Of a stretch of DNA of 64,000 bases, positions 36,464 through 46,721 are shown piece after piece (position 1 is the first letter of the stretch; each line of letters opens with the position of its first letter). The stretch spans positions 1 to 64,000 of the forward strand of contig NZ_FORD01000011.1 in the NCBI RefSeq assembly GCF_900113925.1, in the 5' to 3' direction. The translations under genes were made by a program, and so were the position numbers. Source of the DNA: Nitrosomonas sp. Nm34. GTDB lineage: Bacteria; Pseudomonadota; Gammaproteobacteria; Burkholderiales; Nitrosomonadaceae. The notes under the pieces are model-generated. The model searched no databases and was not told where the DNA came from. It saw nothing but the letters and a program-made list of their open reading frames with translations.

Positions 36464-38572
36464 TTGGAACTAGTAAAGAAGAGTATTACCTACGGTCGCC
36501 ATAGACTTACTTTGGAAACCGGGGAAATTGCGAGACAAGCTCATGGTTCAGTGATAGTTTCGCTGGATGATACAGTCGTATTGGTGACTGTCGTCGGAGA
36601 TAAAAATATCAAACCAGGGCAAGATTTCTTTCCCTTGACCGTTGATTATCAAGAAAGATTCTATGCTGCAGGTCGTATTCCCGGAAGTTTCTTTAAACGT
36701 GAGGGGCGCCCTTCCGAGAAAGAAACCCTTACTTCAAGATTGATCGATCGTCCTATTCGGCCATTATTTCCTGCAGGCTTTTATAATGAAGTACAAGTGG
36801 TTGCAACCGTTTTATCAGCTGAAGTTGAAGTGGATGCTGACATTGCAGCCATGATTGGTGCTTCTGCTGCGCTAGTACTTTCGGGGATTCCCTTTGATGG
36901 TCCTATTGGGGCCGCCCGTGTTGGTTATATCAATAATGAATACGTACTCAATCCAACTACCACCGAATTAAAAGAAGCTCAGCTTAACTTGGTTGTTGCT
37001 GGAACACAGCAAGCGGTTTTAATGGTTGAATCAGAAGCAATGGAATTATCTGAAGAGATCATGCTAGGCGCCGTTACGTTTGGTCATGAGCAAATGCAAG
37101 CAGTCATTAATGCTATTAATGAGTTTGTTGATGAAGCTGGCGTTACTGCATGGGATTGGAAACCAGCTGAAAATGATCCGGTATTAATTGAAAGAATTTC
37201 ACAATTGGCAGAAGCAGATTTGCGTAATGCTTTTCAATTAAAACAAAAGCAAATTAGAAACGAAGCCATTAAAGAAATTTGGCAACGTGTCTACACAGAA
37301 TTAGGTGTCGGTGCTGAAGAAGGTCCTGATGAGCAGTCCGTCAAAGAAATCGGCTTTGAACTCGAAGCTCGCATTGTTCGTAGTCAGATTCTTGATGGAG
37401 AAGCCCGTATAGATGGACGTGGCACAAGAACTGTGCGCCCTATCTCGATACGCCATGGTGTACTTCCACGAACACATGGCTCAGCATTATTTACACGAGG
37501 TGAGACACAAGCGCTGGCCGTGGCCACATTAGGAACCGCACGCGATGAGCAGAAATTTGATACCCTACAGGGAGATTATACCGAACGCTTCATGCTTCAT
37601 TACAATATGCCTCCTTTTGCTACCGGAGAAATTGGGCGTGTCGGTACGCCAAAGCGACGCGAAATAGGCCATGGTCGTCTCGCAAAACGTGCATTGGAAG
37701 CAGTGCTTCCTCCACCTGAAGAATTTGGTTATTCGTTAAGAGTCGTTTCGGAAGTGATGGAATCCAATGGCTCCAGCTCTATGGCTTCGGTTTGTGCAGG
37801 TTGTCTTGCATTGATGGATGCAGGCGTTCCCTTAAAAGCGCATGTGGCAGGTATTGCCATGGGACTGATTAAGGAAGGGAATCGCTTTGCTGTGCTTACC
37901 GATATTCTTGGTGATGAAGATCACTTGGGCGATATGGATTTCAAAGTGGCAGGTACTGAGAAGGGTATTACTGCACTGCAAATGGACATAAAAATTCAAG
38001 GGATTACCAAAGAGATTATGCAGGTAGCCTTGCTACAGGCTAAAGAAGGTCGGTTGCATATCCTGGATATCATGAAGAACGCTCTTCCCGCTACCCGGGA
38101 AAATATTTCGACTCACGCTCCGCGCATTATCAAGTTTAAGATTAATCCGGAGAAAATTCGTGATGTGATCGGTAAAGGGGGCGCCGTCATCCGTGCGCTC
38201 ACTGAAGAAACCAATACGACCATAGATATCAGTGATGACGGTACAGTTACGGTTGCCTGCATCAATAGTGAGGGTGGGGAGCTTGCAAAGAAACGTATCG
38301 AGGATATTACCGCAGAAGTAGAAGTAGGTAAGATATATACAGGCGTAGTATTAAAATTGCTCGATTTTGGCGCAATTGTGAGTATATTGCCTGGCAAAGA
38401 CGGCTTGCTGCATATTTCTCAAATTGCTCATGAGCGTGTTGAAGACGTAGCCACTCATCTTAAAGAAGGACAAACTGTGCGAGTAAAAGTCCTGGAGGCT
38501 GATGAAAAAGGTCGGCTCCGTTTAAGCATGAAAGCGGTTACTGAGGTCGAAACAGAGAGCGTACCTTCCTAA
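36464..38572 (+). CDS. pnp: Polyribonucleotide nucleotidyltransferase
   Basis: This 702-residue PNPase is a phosphorolytic 3' exonuclease of the degradosome. It has two RNase PH domains ([20 protein letters not shown] in the first; [15 protein letters not shown] and [20 protein letters not shown] in the second), a KH domain with [15 protein letters not shown] and a C-terminal S1 domain ([20 protein letters not shown]). The start is a TTG at 36464 with AGAAGGA upstream, giving [13 protein letters not shown], which aligns with usual N-termini. It is typically autoregulated through its leader. Confidence 0.97.
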   Translation: MELVKKSITYGRHRLTLETGEIARQAHGSVIVSLDDTVVLVTVVGDKNIKPGQDFFPLTVDYQERFYAAGRIPGSFFKREGRPSEKETLTSRLIDRPIRPLFPAGFYNEVQVVATVLSAEVEVDADIAAMIGASAALVLSGIPFDGPIGAARVGYINNEYVLNPTTTELKEAQLNLVVAGTQQAVLMVESEAMELSEEIMLGAVTFGHEQMQAVINAINEFVDEAGVTAWDWKPAENDPVLIERISQLAEADLRNAFQLKQKQIRNEAIKEIWQRVYTELGVGAEEGPDEQSVKEIGFELEARIVRSQILDGEARIDGRGTRTVRPISIRHGVLPRTHGSALFTRGETQALAVATLGTARDEQKFDTLQGDYTERFMLHYNMPPFATGEIGRVGTPKRREIGHGRLAKRALEAVLPPPEEFGYSLRVVSEVMESNGSSSMASVCAGCLALMDAGVPLKAHVAGIAMGLIKEGNRFAVLTDILGDEDHLGDMDFKVAGTEKGITALQMDIKIQGITKEIMQVALLQAKEGRLHILDIMKNALPATRENISTHAPRIIKFKINPEKIRDVIGKGGAVIRALTEETNTTIDISDDGTVTVACINSEGGELAKKRIEDITAEVEVGKIYTGVVLKLLDFGAIVSILPGKDGLLHISQIAHERVEDVATHLKEGQTVRVKVLEADEKGRLRLSMKAVTEVETESVPS

Positions 38573-38955
38573 TACAATATTAGTCTTATTCTAATGTAAC
38601 TCCAAATTTGCCAAAGTAAGCGTTACCATATTTGAAGTAAATATAAGATAACGCTTACTTTGTGTCTTCGATTATTCAAATTTTCCAGGCATTTCCTACT
38701 CTTTGTCATCCGCCTGCTCTTAAAATAAATACCAATAAAGCAGCCACAGGAGTGAGGTGGCAAATATAAAATGCTTTAATTTCCTGGGTTCATTAATTGA
38801 TGACTCGTTCTGCTGCGGATGACGTTGCTTTGTAAATAGGTAATTTAACCGCATTCCAATTTCTTGGAATGAAACAACTATCCGACTTCATTGCGTGATG
38901 CCCTGCACATGGAATAAAAATATACACACCTCCCCTCCAACTCAGAAATCCAGGA
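38573..38955. other. Intergenic region after pnp
   Basis: Between convergent pnp and the DUF3422 gene. It contains the 14-bp inverted repeat listed separately and no supported ORF. Confidence 0.4.
38612..38662. terminator. 14-bp perfect inverted repeat downstream of pnp
   Basis: CAAAGTAAGCGTTA (38612-38625) and TAACGCTTACTTTG (38649-38662) pair perfectly around a 23-base loop, about 40 bases after the pnp stop. There is no strong T-run, so it may be a bidirectional terminator or a 3'-end stabiliser. Confidence 0.55.
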
Positions 38956-40308
38956 TTATTTATTTTTCACCCGTCGGCGCAGACGCCTTACTCCGAAATA
39001 AACGATCGTGAGTATTACTGGAATTGCAATCCCAGTGATTAATTCTACATTGATAGGATATCCTGCAGCTTTCGCTGCCTTAAGCCCATAGCCTACTATA
39101 CCAAGCAAATAGTAACTCAGTACGACCACTGATAATCCTTCCACGGTTTCTTGCAAGCGCAATTGTAAACGTGCACGATTATCCATAGATTTCAATAAAT
39201 CACGGATTTGTGATTCCGTGGAAATATCGACGCGTGTACGCAGCATGGATGAAGCGCGTGTTACCCGTAAAGAAAGCGTCTCCAAATGTGAGCGAACGAT
39301 ATCGAAAGTTCCCATTGTCGAAGTTACACGCTGTTTTCTAAACTCATAAAGCATCTGCAGCCCTTCGATACGCTCCTCTCTCAATTCAGCAATACGTTGC
39401 TGCATGATAGCGTAATACGTCTGCGATGCACTAAATCGATGGCTAGTCTGGGCAGAGATTTTCTCGATTTCGGAGGTTAATCTTGTCAATTCCCCTAGAA
39501 GACGCTGCTCATCTTCAATTCCGGGCAAATCATTACTAGTAATCAGCTCTGATAAGCGATCATCGTAACGCTCCAACTGAGGAACTATCCTACGCATGAG
39601 TGTCAATGGCAGTATAGTGAGCATACGATACGTCTCAATTTCCAGCAAACGTTGCACCAGCCTTCCAACCTGACGGCTTCGGAGATTATCATCATGGATC
39701 AAGATTCGGCTAAAACCATCTGCATGAATTTGATTGTCGCTCCAAACACTGGCGCTGCCTCCTGATACTTTGGAACCAATCACGGTATTGGATGCAAATA
39801 GACTGGCTAGCTCACTTAGACTACGGCTAGGACGAGATCGATCATCCAGTGCAATATGCGTCGCAACCAACACTTCACCGGGCAGGCTGGCTAACCAATC
39901 TGGTGGTACAGAGGTAATGGCTGGTCTAGCAAAAGGAATATCGAACGAACCTTTACAATAAACTGTATAGGTAGAATATTCGGTATGGCGTTCCCAACGT
40001 AAACGAAAATCTCCAAAGTCGGCACTGAACTGATCAAAGTGAGCATTAGGCGGCAAAATATCGTTACGATGACAAAGTTGAACCAATAATTGGCGCTCCT
40101 GATCGACCCATTGCCGATCAGACAAAAGTACCAAATGAGAGAGTTGAGCAGGAATACTCACCAACTCATAAACATCCGCATTAAGCTCAGCATGAAGATC
40201 GTGTCGTTCTGAATATTCCGGAAGACCTAAGGGGTGCTTACCAAGCAAAGCGTGTTTATTAGTCATTGTTTGTGAAGCCAAAGGAGAAAAATCCATATTG
40301 CTTAGCAT
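38956..40308 (-). CDS. DUF3422 membrane protein
   Basis: This 450-residue protein matches the DUF3422 family as I know it: an N-terminal block LGLPEYSERHDLHAELNADV, RWERHTEYSTYTVYCKGSF, a middle predicted coiled coil (about residues 260-400) and two C-terminal transmembrane helices (VVVLSYYLLGIVGYGLKAA and ELITGIAIPVILTIVYFGV) before a basic tail. The layout resembles CorA-like or cytoplasmic-facing coiled-coil membrane proteins, but function is unknown. It stands alone between pnp and hslO. Confidence 0.8.
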   Translation of the reverse strand: MLSNMDFSPLASQTMTNKHALLGKHPLGLPEYSERHDLHAELNADVYELVSIPAQLSHLVLLSDRQWVDQERQLLVQLCHRNDILPPNAHFDQFSADFGDFRLRWERHTEYSTYTVYCKGSFDIPFARPAITSVPPDWLASLPGEVLVATHIALDDRSRPSRSLSELASLFASNTVIGSKVSGGSASVWSDNQIHADGFSRILIHDDNLRSRQVGRLVQRLLEIETYRMLTILPLTLMRRIVPQLERYDDRLSELITSNDLPGIEDEQRLLGELTRLTSEIEKISAQTSHRFSASQTYYAIMQQRIAELREERIEGLQMLYEFRKQRVTSTMGTFDIVRSHLETLSLRVTRASSMLRTRVDISTESQIRDLLKSMDNRARLQLRLQETVEGLSVVVLSYYLLGIVGYGLKAAKAAGYPINVELITGIAIPVILTIVYFGVRRLRRRVKNK

Positions 40309-40598
40309 TCCTGAAATTTATGAATATTTAAAACAAAGATTACCATATATTGATTAAAGCGATATTTCAGTATCTTCTGTTAGTTAAAAGAATTTTCTAG
40401 TGGATAATTCTGAATTAACTATCAGAGTTTAATAACAAGTGGGATGAATCGAGTTGGAGTTTATACCTGATAAATAATTAATTTTCTGTCTGTTCTTAAC
40501 ACCACAACTGCAAGGCAGATAGTTTTTAAATGGTTTTTTTAGACCATACCAGCAGTGTAACTCATGCCGTTTATAATATATTCGCAGAACATGATCTC

Positions 40599-41453
40599 TC
40601 AATGTATTGTCGGCCCGGCTTCACGAAAGATGGCGTCTATAGCTAGCGCGTCAAAACGGTATTCGCGATTGCAGATGTCGTCATGTATGACAACTTCGCC
40701 ACATTCCTGCAAAATAGCATTAACTTCTGCACGGCCTAAAGACTGCAGCATATTATAGATTTTGGCTGGATCTTCGTGACAGCCGTAGCTGACCTTCTGA
40801 GCTTCAAAAATGCGGATGGCTTCTTCCGTAAACAAGCGAGTAAGAATTTCTTCAGCAGTTAATCTGAACATAGGCTGGTCTTGCACCGTTGCGGCAAGTG
40901 CTTCTATACGAGTCCATCCATCTGGATCCTGTTGATCGGCGGTGGGAAGCTTCTGCAGCAGGATGCCGAAAATGGCATTATCTGATGTCGTCAGGAATAA
41001 ACGTGAAGGAAGCTGTTCAGACTGCTTGAAATAGTGCTCAAAGACTTCGGCAATCGTGTCACCATCAAGTGGCACAATGCTCTGGTAAGCCTCGCGCATG
41101 GACAACATGTCCAAGGTCAGCACTAGCTGACCATCCCCCAGTAAATCAGGTACTGGTAACATTCCTACCTGAGGTACATGTTTAGCCATCCCGCGCAAAT
41201 GAAGACTTTCATCGCAGTCGATAACTAACATAGGAACCGGACCATCACCTTTTAGCTGCACGGTTAGGCGTCCAAGTTGCTTGAGATTATTACTCAGTAA
41301 AAGCGTAGTAGCACTCATATCTCCAAGTAGCTGGACGACGGATGCCGGATAATTCCGATCTTGTAGCATTTGCTGCCATACGCTATCAAGATGCACCACT
41401 GCACCCCGTATATCCAGATTCTCTAATAGAAAACGTTGTACGTAGTTGTTCAT
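40599..41453 (-). CDS. hslO: Hsp33-family chaperone with altered zinc-cysteine switch
   Basis: This 284-residue Hsp33 is normally a redox-activated holdase in the cytoplasm. The N-terminal domain is normal (RGAVVHLDSVWQQML, LLGDMSATTLLLSNNLK, GDTIAEVFEHYFKQSEQLPS). In the C-terminal switch, family members have CxC and CxxC. Here the first motif reads SYGCHED and the second HDDICNREYRF, so only one Cys of each pair remains, with an additional Cys in LQECGEV. Zinc binding and disulfide switching cannot be canonical. The rest of the domain (SLGRAEVNAILQE) is conserved, so the gene is unlikely to be dead. Confidence 0.9.
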   Translation of the reverse strand: MNNYVQRFLLENLDIRGAVVHLDSVWQQMLQDRNYPASVVQLLGDMSATTLLLSNNLKQLGRLTVQLKGDGPVPMLVIDCDESLHLRGMAKHVPQVGMLPVPDLLGDGQLVLTLDMLSMREAYQSIVPLDGDTIAEVFEHYFKQSEQLPSRLFLTTSDNAIFGILLQKLPTADQQDPDGWTRIEALAATVQDQPMFRLTAEEILTRLFTEEAIRIFEAQKVSYGCHEDPAKIYNMLQSLGRAEVNAILQECGEVVIHDDICNREYRFDALAIDAIFREAGPTIH

Positions 41454-42359
41454 TTTAATGATTCCTTTGCAATGCTATTTAAATCTGTAAAGTTGCTAAT
41501 TTACGATATCACTTAATCAGATAAATATCTGTTTATGTTTTTTGTGGATAAGTTTGTGAGTAATTTGTAAATATTGATACCAAGATAGTTATCCGTAATA
41601 ATATTTACTCATTGGATTAAGATTTAAATATATGTTTTTAATAAATTAATTATAATTATATTATATGCTGAGGCGAATTTAATTGAAGTGGTGAGTATTG
41701 TTTAAAAAATTGTGAATTATTTCTTAATGTCAATATTATTTTAGAAGCCAACTAGAGAATTTCATGTGCTAAATATTAGGAATACTAATCCTGCTTTAAA
41801 TAAAATTGAGTAACTGCTCATGGTTATATTGAATTATAGGACAAACTTGTAGTAAAGCTTTACCTGGCTAGCTCAATAGGGATGAAGAGAGATAACATTA
41901 ATCCAACATACCAACAAATAAATAGAGGCAATATAGGCCCTCTGCTCAAGTAAGTTTGACTTGACTTTTTTTTCTTAAATTCCAAAGTTTTAATTAAATT
42001 AATGTTAACCTGTTCCGGTACACCTTGGGGCTAAATAGTATTCAACCCAAGAACTTCTTGCAGGGTATTTATTACCGTGATGCTATGCCTACTGAACTGC
42101 ATGGGTAAGTGTGACAAGCTGAACGTTCTGGCAGTTCAGTTTTGTTACACTAGTTAGTTGAAGTGGTATTGGATATTTCAACCAAACTTCATTTTGCTGG
42201 CATCAAGCTAATGCGCTTGATGCTGCAAGTTCTAGTGATAACAGAAAGCAGCCATAAGTTAGCCTTTTAGCAGAACAATTTATACTTTGACAAAATAACA
42301 CTACCTTGTTTTAGACAAGAAATCGCTCACCCTGAATCTCTTTTTTGTAAGATAGTATA
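41454..42359. other. 900-bp AT-rich intergenic region
   Basis: No supported ORF on either strand and no tRNA seen. The first half is very AT-rich; the second contains a 9-bp inverted repeat GCATCAAGC/GCTTGATGC (42200-42223). It may hold a small RNA or long promoters for divergent hslO and rlmK-like genes, but I see no direct evidence. Confidence 0.4.
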
Positions 42360-43415
42360 ATGGATCATCATCTGAAAAAAGCTTTCTTTGAAACTCAAGC
42401 TAAGCCCCAACAAGAGCACGTCAAGCAAACCGACCGATCTGTCCAAACCAGTCAGTCCGACAGTCAGGCGGAAATGTTTGCCAATCGTTTACGCAAAAAC
42501 CTGAAAAAACTAACGAAATGGGCCAAACAGAATCAGGTCTATTGCTACCGATTATACGATGCTGATTTGCCGGAATACTCGGTAGCAATAGACCTTTATC
42601 AAGGTGAGCAAACCTGGGTCAATGTTCAGGAATACGAGCCACCGAAAACGATTGACCCTATCAAGGCCCACCAGCGACTCGTGGGAGCGATGGCAGAAGT
42701 AGCGAAGGTGTTAGAAATTCCAGCTGAGCAAATATTTTTAAAAATTCGCCGCAAGCAGAAAGGCACCGATCAGTACCAAAAGCATGGCAATTCAGGTCGC
42801 TTTTATATCGTTGAAGAAAGCGGGTGCAAATTCTGGGTGAATTTTGAGGACTATCTGGACACCGGCCTGTTTCTCGATCACCGGCCAATGCGTATGTTGA
42901 TTCAACAACAAGCTAACGGCAAGCGTTTCTTAAATTTATTTGCCTATACCGGGAGCGTTACGGTACATGCCGCGGTCGGTAGAGCGACGGCCAGTGTCAC
43001 GGTCGATATGTCCCAAACTTATCTGAACTGGGCGAGACGGAATTTCGACCTCAACGGCATCCGTGGCGATCACAAGCTGGTGCGTGCTGATTGTCTTGAG
43101 TGGTTGGCTAAACAGGCTGATTCAAAACAAAAGCAACACTTTGATCTGATTTTTCTTGACCCCCCAACTTTCTCCAATTCCAAGAAAATGGGTAAAGCCT
43201 TCGATATCCAGAGTGATCATGTACAATTGATCCGCAATGCTGCGGCGTTGTTGGCGCCAGGTGGAGTATTGTATTTTTCAACCAACTTCCGTCGCTTCAA
43301 AATGGATAGAGAAGCGCTGATGGATTTGACTATTGAAGATATCAGCGCAGAGATGATCCCTTTGGATTTCGCTCGTGATACTAAAATTCATTATTGCTGG
43401 AGAATTTCCCGATGA
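42360..43415 (+). CDS. 23S rRNA methyltransferase, RlmK-like (C-terminal half of RlmKL)
   Basis: This 351-residue SAM methyltransferase corresponds to the C-terminal RlmK half of E. coli RlmKL, which makes m7G2069 in 23S rRNA. Seen are NRLRKNLKKLTKWAKQNQV, YRLYDADLPEYSVAIDLY, DTGLFLDHRPMRMLI, the SAM motif FLNLFAYTGSVTVHAA, DMSQTYLNWARRNFDLNG and the catalytic-type LDPPTFSNSKKM. The RlmL half is absent, so this is a stand-alone enzyme with a short polar N-terminal extension (residues 1-35). No neighbours point to a special role. Confidence 0.85.
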   Translation: MDHHLKKAFFETQAKPQQEHVKQTDRSVQTSQSDSQAEMFANRLRKNLKKLTKWAKQNQVYCYRLYDADLPEYSVAIDLYQGEQTWVNVQEYEPPKTIDPIKAHQRLVGAMAEVAKVLEIPAEQIFLKIRRKQKGTDQYQKHGNSGRFYIVEESGCKFWVNFEDYLDTGLFLDHRPMRMLIQQQANGKRFLNLFAYTGSVTVHAAVGRATASVTVDMSQTYLNWARRNFDLNGIRGDHKLVRADCLEWLAKQADSKQKQHFDLIFLDPPTFSNSKKMGKAFDIQSDHVQLIRNAAALLAPGGVLYFSTNFRRFKMDREALMDLTIEDISAEMIPLDFARDTKIHYCWRISR

Positions 43416-43562
43416 ATGAGTACGTGCATATCATCAGAAAGAGTAAGATTATACTCCTAACGGATAGTCATGCCGAAATGTTTGTAAATATGACTAGACT
43501 AACAGATCACTTCTGTTAGTCTAGAGCCGAAATGAATAGGTTACGATTAACCATGTAGCGAT

Positions 43563-43883
43563 CTATCGTCCCTTGACTTGTAGGACATTCTTAACAGATT
43601 TCACGCCTTCGACACTACGCGCCACTTCGGTCGCTTTGTCAATATCGGCTTTGGAACTGACGAAACCACTCAGTTGAACAACACCCTTAAAGGTTTCAAC
43701 GCTGATTTCAGAGGATTTTAGTGTGGGCTCCTGGAAAATTGCCGTTTTGACTTTCGTGGTAATGACAGAATCATCGAAATATTCTCCAGTTCCTTCTTGT
43801 TTGGGCGTTGAGGCGCAACCCAAGAAAAAAGCCATTACAGCAATTAAAAAGAAAGTGGAGAAACGGTTATTAAGCTGTGTCAT
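43563..43883 (-). CDS. BON-domain lipoprotein (OsmY-like)
   Basis: This 106-residue precursor has a lipoprotein signal (FFLIAVMAFFLGCAS; lipobox LGCA, so Cys is the lipidated residue) and one BON domain (DSVITTKVKTAIFQEP, ISVETFKGVVQLSGFVSSKA, SVEGVKSVKNVLQVK). BON domains bind phospholipid or other envelope surfaces and such proteins are often stress induced. It is the only gene of its transcript. Placement in the outer-membrane inner leaflet or inner membrane cannot be told from the +2 Ala alone. Confidence 0.88.
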   Translation of the reverse strand: MTQLNNRFSTFFLIAVMAFFLGCASTPKQEGTGEYFDDSVITTKVKTAIFQEPTLKSSEISVETFKGVVQLSGFVSSKADIDKATEVARSVEGVKSVKNVLQVKGR

Positions 43884-44456
43884 AGCAATGCTCTCCTAGA
43901 GGATTGACGGAAAAAACATCCTTCGTTATTTTTAGCGTAAAGGACGCTCGGTTTATAAATGCTCACCTACATAAATTATTGGATGTATAAACAATGCCAT
44001 AAGTTCATACTCATCAGGCACCGACACAAGTATTAGACAACAGGCATCAATATTGCCTGCTGAGATTTTTATTCCCAGCAATTCCCTGACGATTAATGAT
44101 CAGGTGCAGCCTGAAACGAGACAATGACGAACAAACATTGCATATTAAACTAGAGATTCTGCCATAACTAATATACAAGCATCTATTTTTACTATAATGT
44201 CCATCACATCTATAAGCTATTAAGGATAGGTGAGGATAGGTCAGCAATAGAATTTGAGAAGGAGCTTAGCAAATATCTGGTTTTATTTGACTAATCACAT
44301 TATCTCTATTGCAGTACTGGAAAAACAGCTTTAATTAAATAACAATAGCTGCGCTAACCTGGTTGTGTTGACCAACAAGGCAGCAAATTGGATGTCTTGT
44401 TAGTTCTTTCGCATAGTACTCTTCATAGTTATATTACCAATAAAGGGGAGCAATAA
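43884..44456. other. Intergenic region with IS982 fragment
   Basis: No intact gene. It contains the IS982 piece at 44050-44117 and AT-rich DNA upstream of the tyrosinase gene, whose AAGGGGAG ribosome site is at about 44443. Confidence 0.4.
44050..44117 (-). mobile_element. Small fragment of IS982-family transposase
   Basis: The minus strand TTCAGGCTGCACCTGATCAT..CAGGGA..GGG closely follows the segment encoding FKLHLVINDQG in the IS982 copies at 5.7 and 57.3 kb. Only about 70 bp remain. Confidence 0.6.
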
Positions 44457-45935
44457 ATGGTATCGAGACGCAACTTCCTTAAAATTTCTGCAGCCTGCCT
44501 GGCCATCCCAGCGGTATTTGGAATGAGCAATACATTATGGGCGCAGCCAACCCACTTGCGGGTTCGAAAAAACTTGATGACCCTTGCAGACAATGATCCA
44601 TTCTTTGAAAAATATGGCGAAGCGGTAAAGGCCATGCACGCATTGCCTGATACCGACCTGCGTAGCTGGTGGGGTCAGGCAACCATTCATGCAGACTATT
44701 GCCAGCATGGTACCCTTAACTTTGTATCGTGGCACCGCCCATATATAGCGATGTTTGAGGAAATCTGCGGAGAACTGATTGGCGACAGCAATTTTACACT
44801 GCATTACTGGGATTGGAGCAAGAAGAATGGGATTATTCCCAACCCCTTTTACGACAACCCTCTACTTAATGTCACACACTGGAATGATCCGGGGGAATAT
44901 AATGGGATTAACTGGGGACGAATCGACAGTCTTCCAATAAGGGCTCTGCAAAAGGGTACAGGATTGCAAAGTGATCCAGTACGTAGTGGTAGCTTTACGG
45001 AAAGAAACTTGCAGACCATTTTGCGTCAATCTTCATTTGTAAACTTCAACAACATGCTGGAAAGGCAGCCACACAACAATGGGCATGTCATTGCTGGTTT
45101 CCCGGCAAGAGGGTTGCCCGGGCATATTGGTGATGGCTTATCTCCACTCGACCCAATTTTCTGGATGCACCACTGCATGGTGGACTACATGTGGGCAAAA
45201 TGGCAAGCTGCAGGTAACACTACTCAGGACAACGACGAAACTTACAGCGACATGTTTGTAGACAAGGACGGTAATCCCATCACCTTTACTTCCCAGCAAG
45301 TGCGAGACTTTACCAAACTGGGGTATACCTATGACGACTTGATTGGCAAAGAGCGTTTTGAAGCGATGTTGAAAAACGCCGAAATTTCGAGTGCCTTTCA
45401 AGCGACGCTAGCAGAACAGCTAAAAAGCGCGAAATCTATGTCCTTAGGAACGAAAAAAGCAAGCATCACCGCAAGTGTTGGCGAAGAAACCAGTCTTTCG
45501 GCTAAAACCACGAATTTGCTCAGAAACCTCCAGAGCAGCCGCGTGTTTCGCACTACCCTTGCGGGCGAGAAGCTCCTGGCCACGGAAGGTGCGCGCGTTA
45601 TAGCTGTTCTAAAAAATGTCGGCTGGCCGCAAGGCGGGAATAACGGTCTGGTAGTGAATGTTTTTGTGAATTGCCCTTATCTGACTCCAGAAACGCCTTC
45701 AACCGATCCCCATTATGCTGGAAGTTTCGGTTTTTTTGGCTCTGCAAAGACGACAAGCATGGAGCATGGCACCAGTGTGATGGTAGACATTACTGCGCCG
45801 TTGACGGCACAGGCTGGAGCAGGCAGGCTGAACGATGATATCAAGGTGCAACTGATGCCAGTTAATGCAGCCGCTGAAAGTAAGAATACTGCTTCCTTTA
45901 CTGTTACAGATTTAGAAATTATACGGCTTGATTGA
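44457..45935 (+). CDS. Tat-exported tyrosinase-type copper oxidase
   Basis: This 492-residue type-3 copper protein has a twin-arginine signal (SRRNFLKISAACLAIPAVFG, cleavage after LWA). The CuA site has H78, H84 and H93 in IHADYCQHG and VSWHRPY with the Hx8H spacing of tyrosinases. The CuB site is PHNNGHV (Hx3H) and DPIFWMHHCMVDYMW. After the catalytic core (about residue 290) comes a C-terminal region of about 200 residues that may shield the site or form a beta domain. Expected activity is oxidation of phenols or aminophenols outside the cytoplasm, with copper loaded before Tat export. A small exported protein gene follows on the same strand. Confidence 0.9.
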   Translation: MVSRRNFLKISAACLAIPAVFGMSNTLWAQPTHLRVRKNLMTLADNDPFFEKYGEAVKAMHALPDTDLRSWWGQATIHADYCQHGTLNFVSWHRPYIAMFEEICGELIGDSNFTLHYWDWSKKNGIIPNPFYDNPLLNVTHWNDPGEYNGINWGRIDSLPIRALQKGTGLQSDPVRSGSFTERNLQTILRQSSFVNFNNMLERQPHNNGHVIAGFPARGLPGHIGDGLSPLDPIFWMHHCMVDYMWAKWQAAGNTTQDNDETYSDMFVDKDGNPITFTSQQVRDFTKLGYTYDDLIGKERFEAMLKNAEISSAFQATLAEQLKSAKSMSLGTKKASITASVGEETSLSAKTTNLLRNLQSSRVFRTTLAGEKLLATEGARVIAVLKNVGWPQGGNNGLVVNVFVNCPYLTPETPSTDPHYAGSFGFFGSAKTTSMEHGTSVMVDITAPLTAQAGAGRLNDDIKVQLMPVNAAAESKNTASFTVTDLEIIRLD

Positions 45936-46029
45936 TGCTGGATGGAGCAATAACTTCTTACCATCTCGAGCGTACTGCTGGCTATAACGGAATTTTAAGC
46001 TGGGAACTTACCTACTGCCATAGAATAGG

Positions 46030-46515
46030 ATGAGCATGAAACCATCGAGACGTGTTGCCATCGGGAGTCTGGTCGCAGTATTGCTGATGTTTTTATGTCA
46101 AAGGTGTTATGCGGATATGGTCGTAGACAAAGACCGCATCGTGCAGATGGCTCTGAAGGGGATGATCGAAGACAAAAAAACGTCTACTATCTTAGTTGTG
46201 CGCTATAAGGTGCTTGCTGCTCCCAAGCAAGAGCATAGCGTGATCCAAATCATATTTTCTCCCGTAAAACTCAACACGGACGATAGCATAATAATTCAGA
46301 AGCAGGAAGACTGGATGAACGAGAACACCCTTGGATGGATCACTCACTACCCTCCTGCCCGTCAGGGGCAAACGGGAGAGGTTCGTTTGTCCATTCCATT
46401 ACCCGTCCGTGAAACAGCAGAGCAGCATTTTGTGCTATTTCGGATGCTGCCGGTCCATCCTGAAGGAAAATTAGAAAAGAGCCGCCTCCAGATTATTTCT
46501 GTCCACCTGGAGTAA
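46030..46515 (+). CDS. Hypothetical exported protein downstream of tyrosinase
   Basis: This 161-residue protein has a signal peptide (VAIGSLVAVLLMFLCQRCYA) and a mature beta-rich region: MVVDKDRIVQMALKGMIEDK, TILVVRYKVLAAPKQEHSVI, and alternating strands to the end. No cofactor motif is seen; the only Cys residues lie in the signal. I do not recognise the family. It starts 95 bases after the tyrosinase stop on the same strand, so cotranscription is likely. By analogy with other tyrosinase pairs it could help copper loading or act as a partner, but it lacks the His/Cys/Met clusters expected of a copper chaperone. Confidence 0.6.
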   Translation: MSMKPSRRVAIGSLVAVLLMFLCQRCYADMVVDKDRIVQMALKGMIEDKKTSTILVVRYKVLAAPKQEHSVIQIIFSPVKLNTDDSIIIQKQEDWMNENTLGWITHYPPARQGQTGEVRLSIPLPVRETAEQHFVLFRMLPVHPEGKLEKSRLQIISVHLE

Positions 46516-46517
46516 AT

Positions 46518-46585
46518 AGCGTGAGTTCGGGATAAGAAAAGCGCAAAAGGAATAGTGTAGTGATTCTTATGTCCGAACTCGCGTT
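46518..46585. mobile_element. Miniature remnant with IS982-like ends
   Basis: AGCGTGAGTTCGGGATAAG at the left and CTTATGTCCGAACTCGCGTT at the right are near-inverse and match the IS982 end at 57851-57866 (ATCCCGAACTCACGT). Only about 30 bp lie between, so this is an internally deleted copy or a solo-end pair. Confidence 0.55.
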
Positions 46586-46721
46586 AAATAATAAACGCCA
46601 GCTTATTTAGTAATGACATGTAAAACATCATGTCGATCTGTATTAGTGACTAGACCTGGTTCATTAGTACTCGACTGAAATGAAGACAGAACCAGCTCTA
46701 CCTCCAGCTACATATATCCAG

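Noticed and set aside
44479-44804. Minus-strand frames under the start of the tyrosinase gene
   Set aside because: Shadows of the tyrosinase copper-site region, without their own signals.
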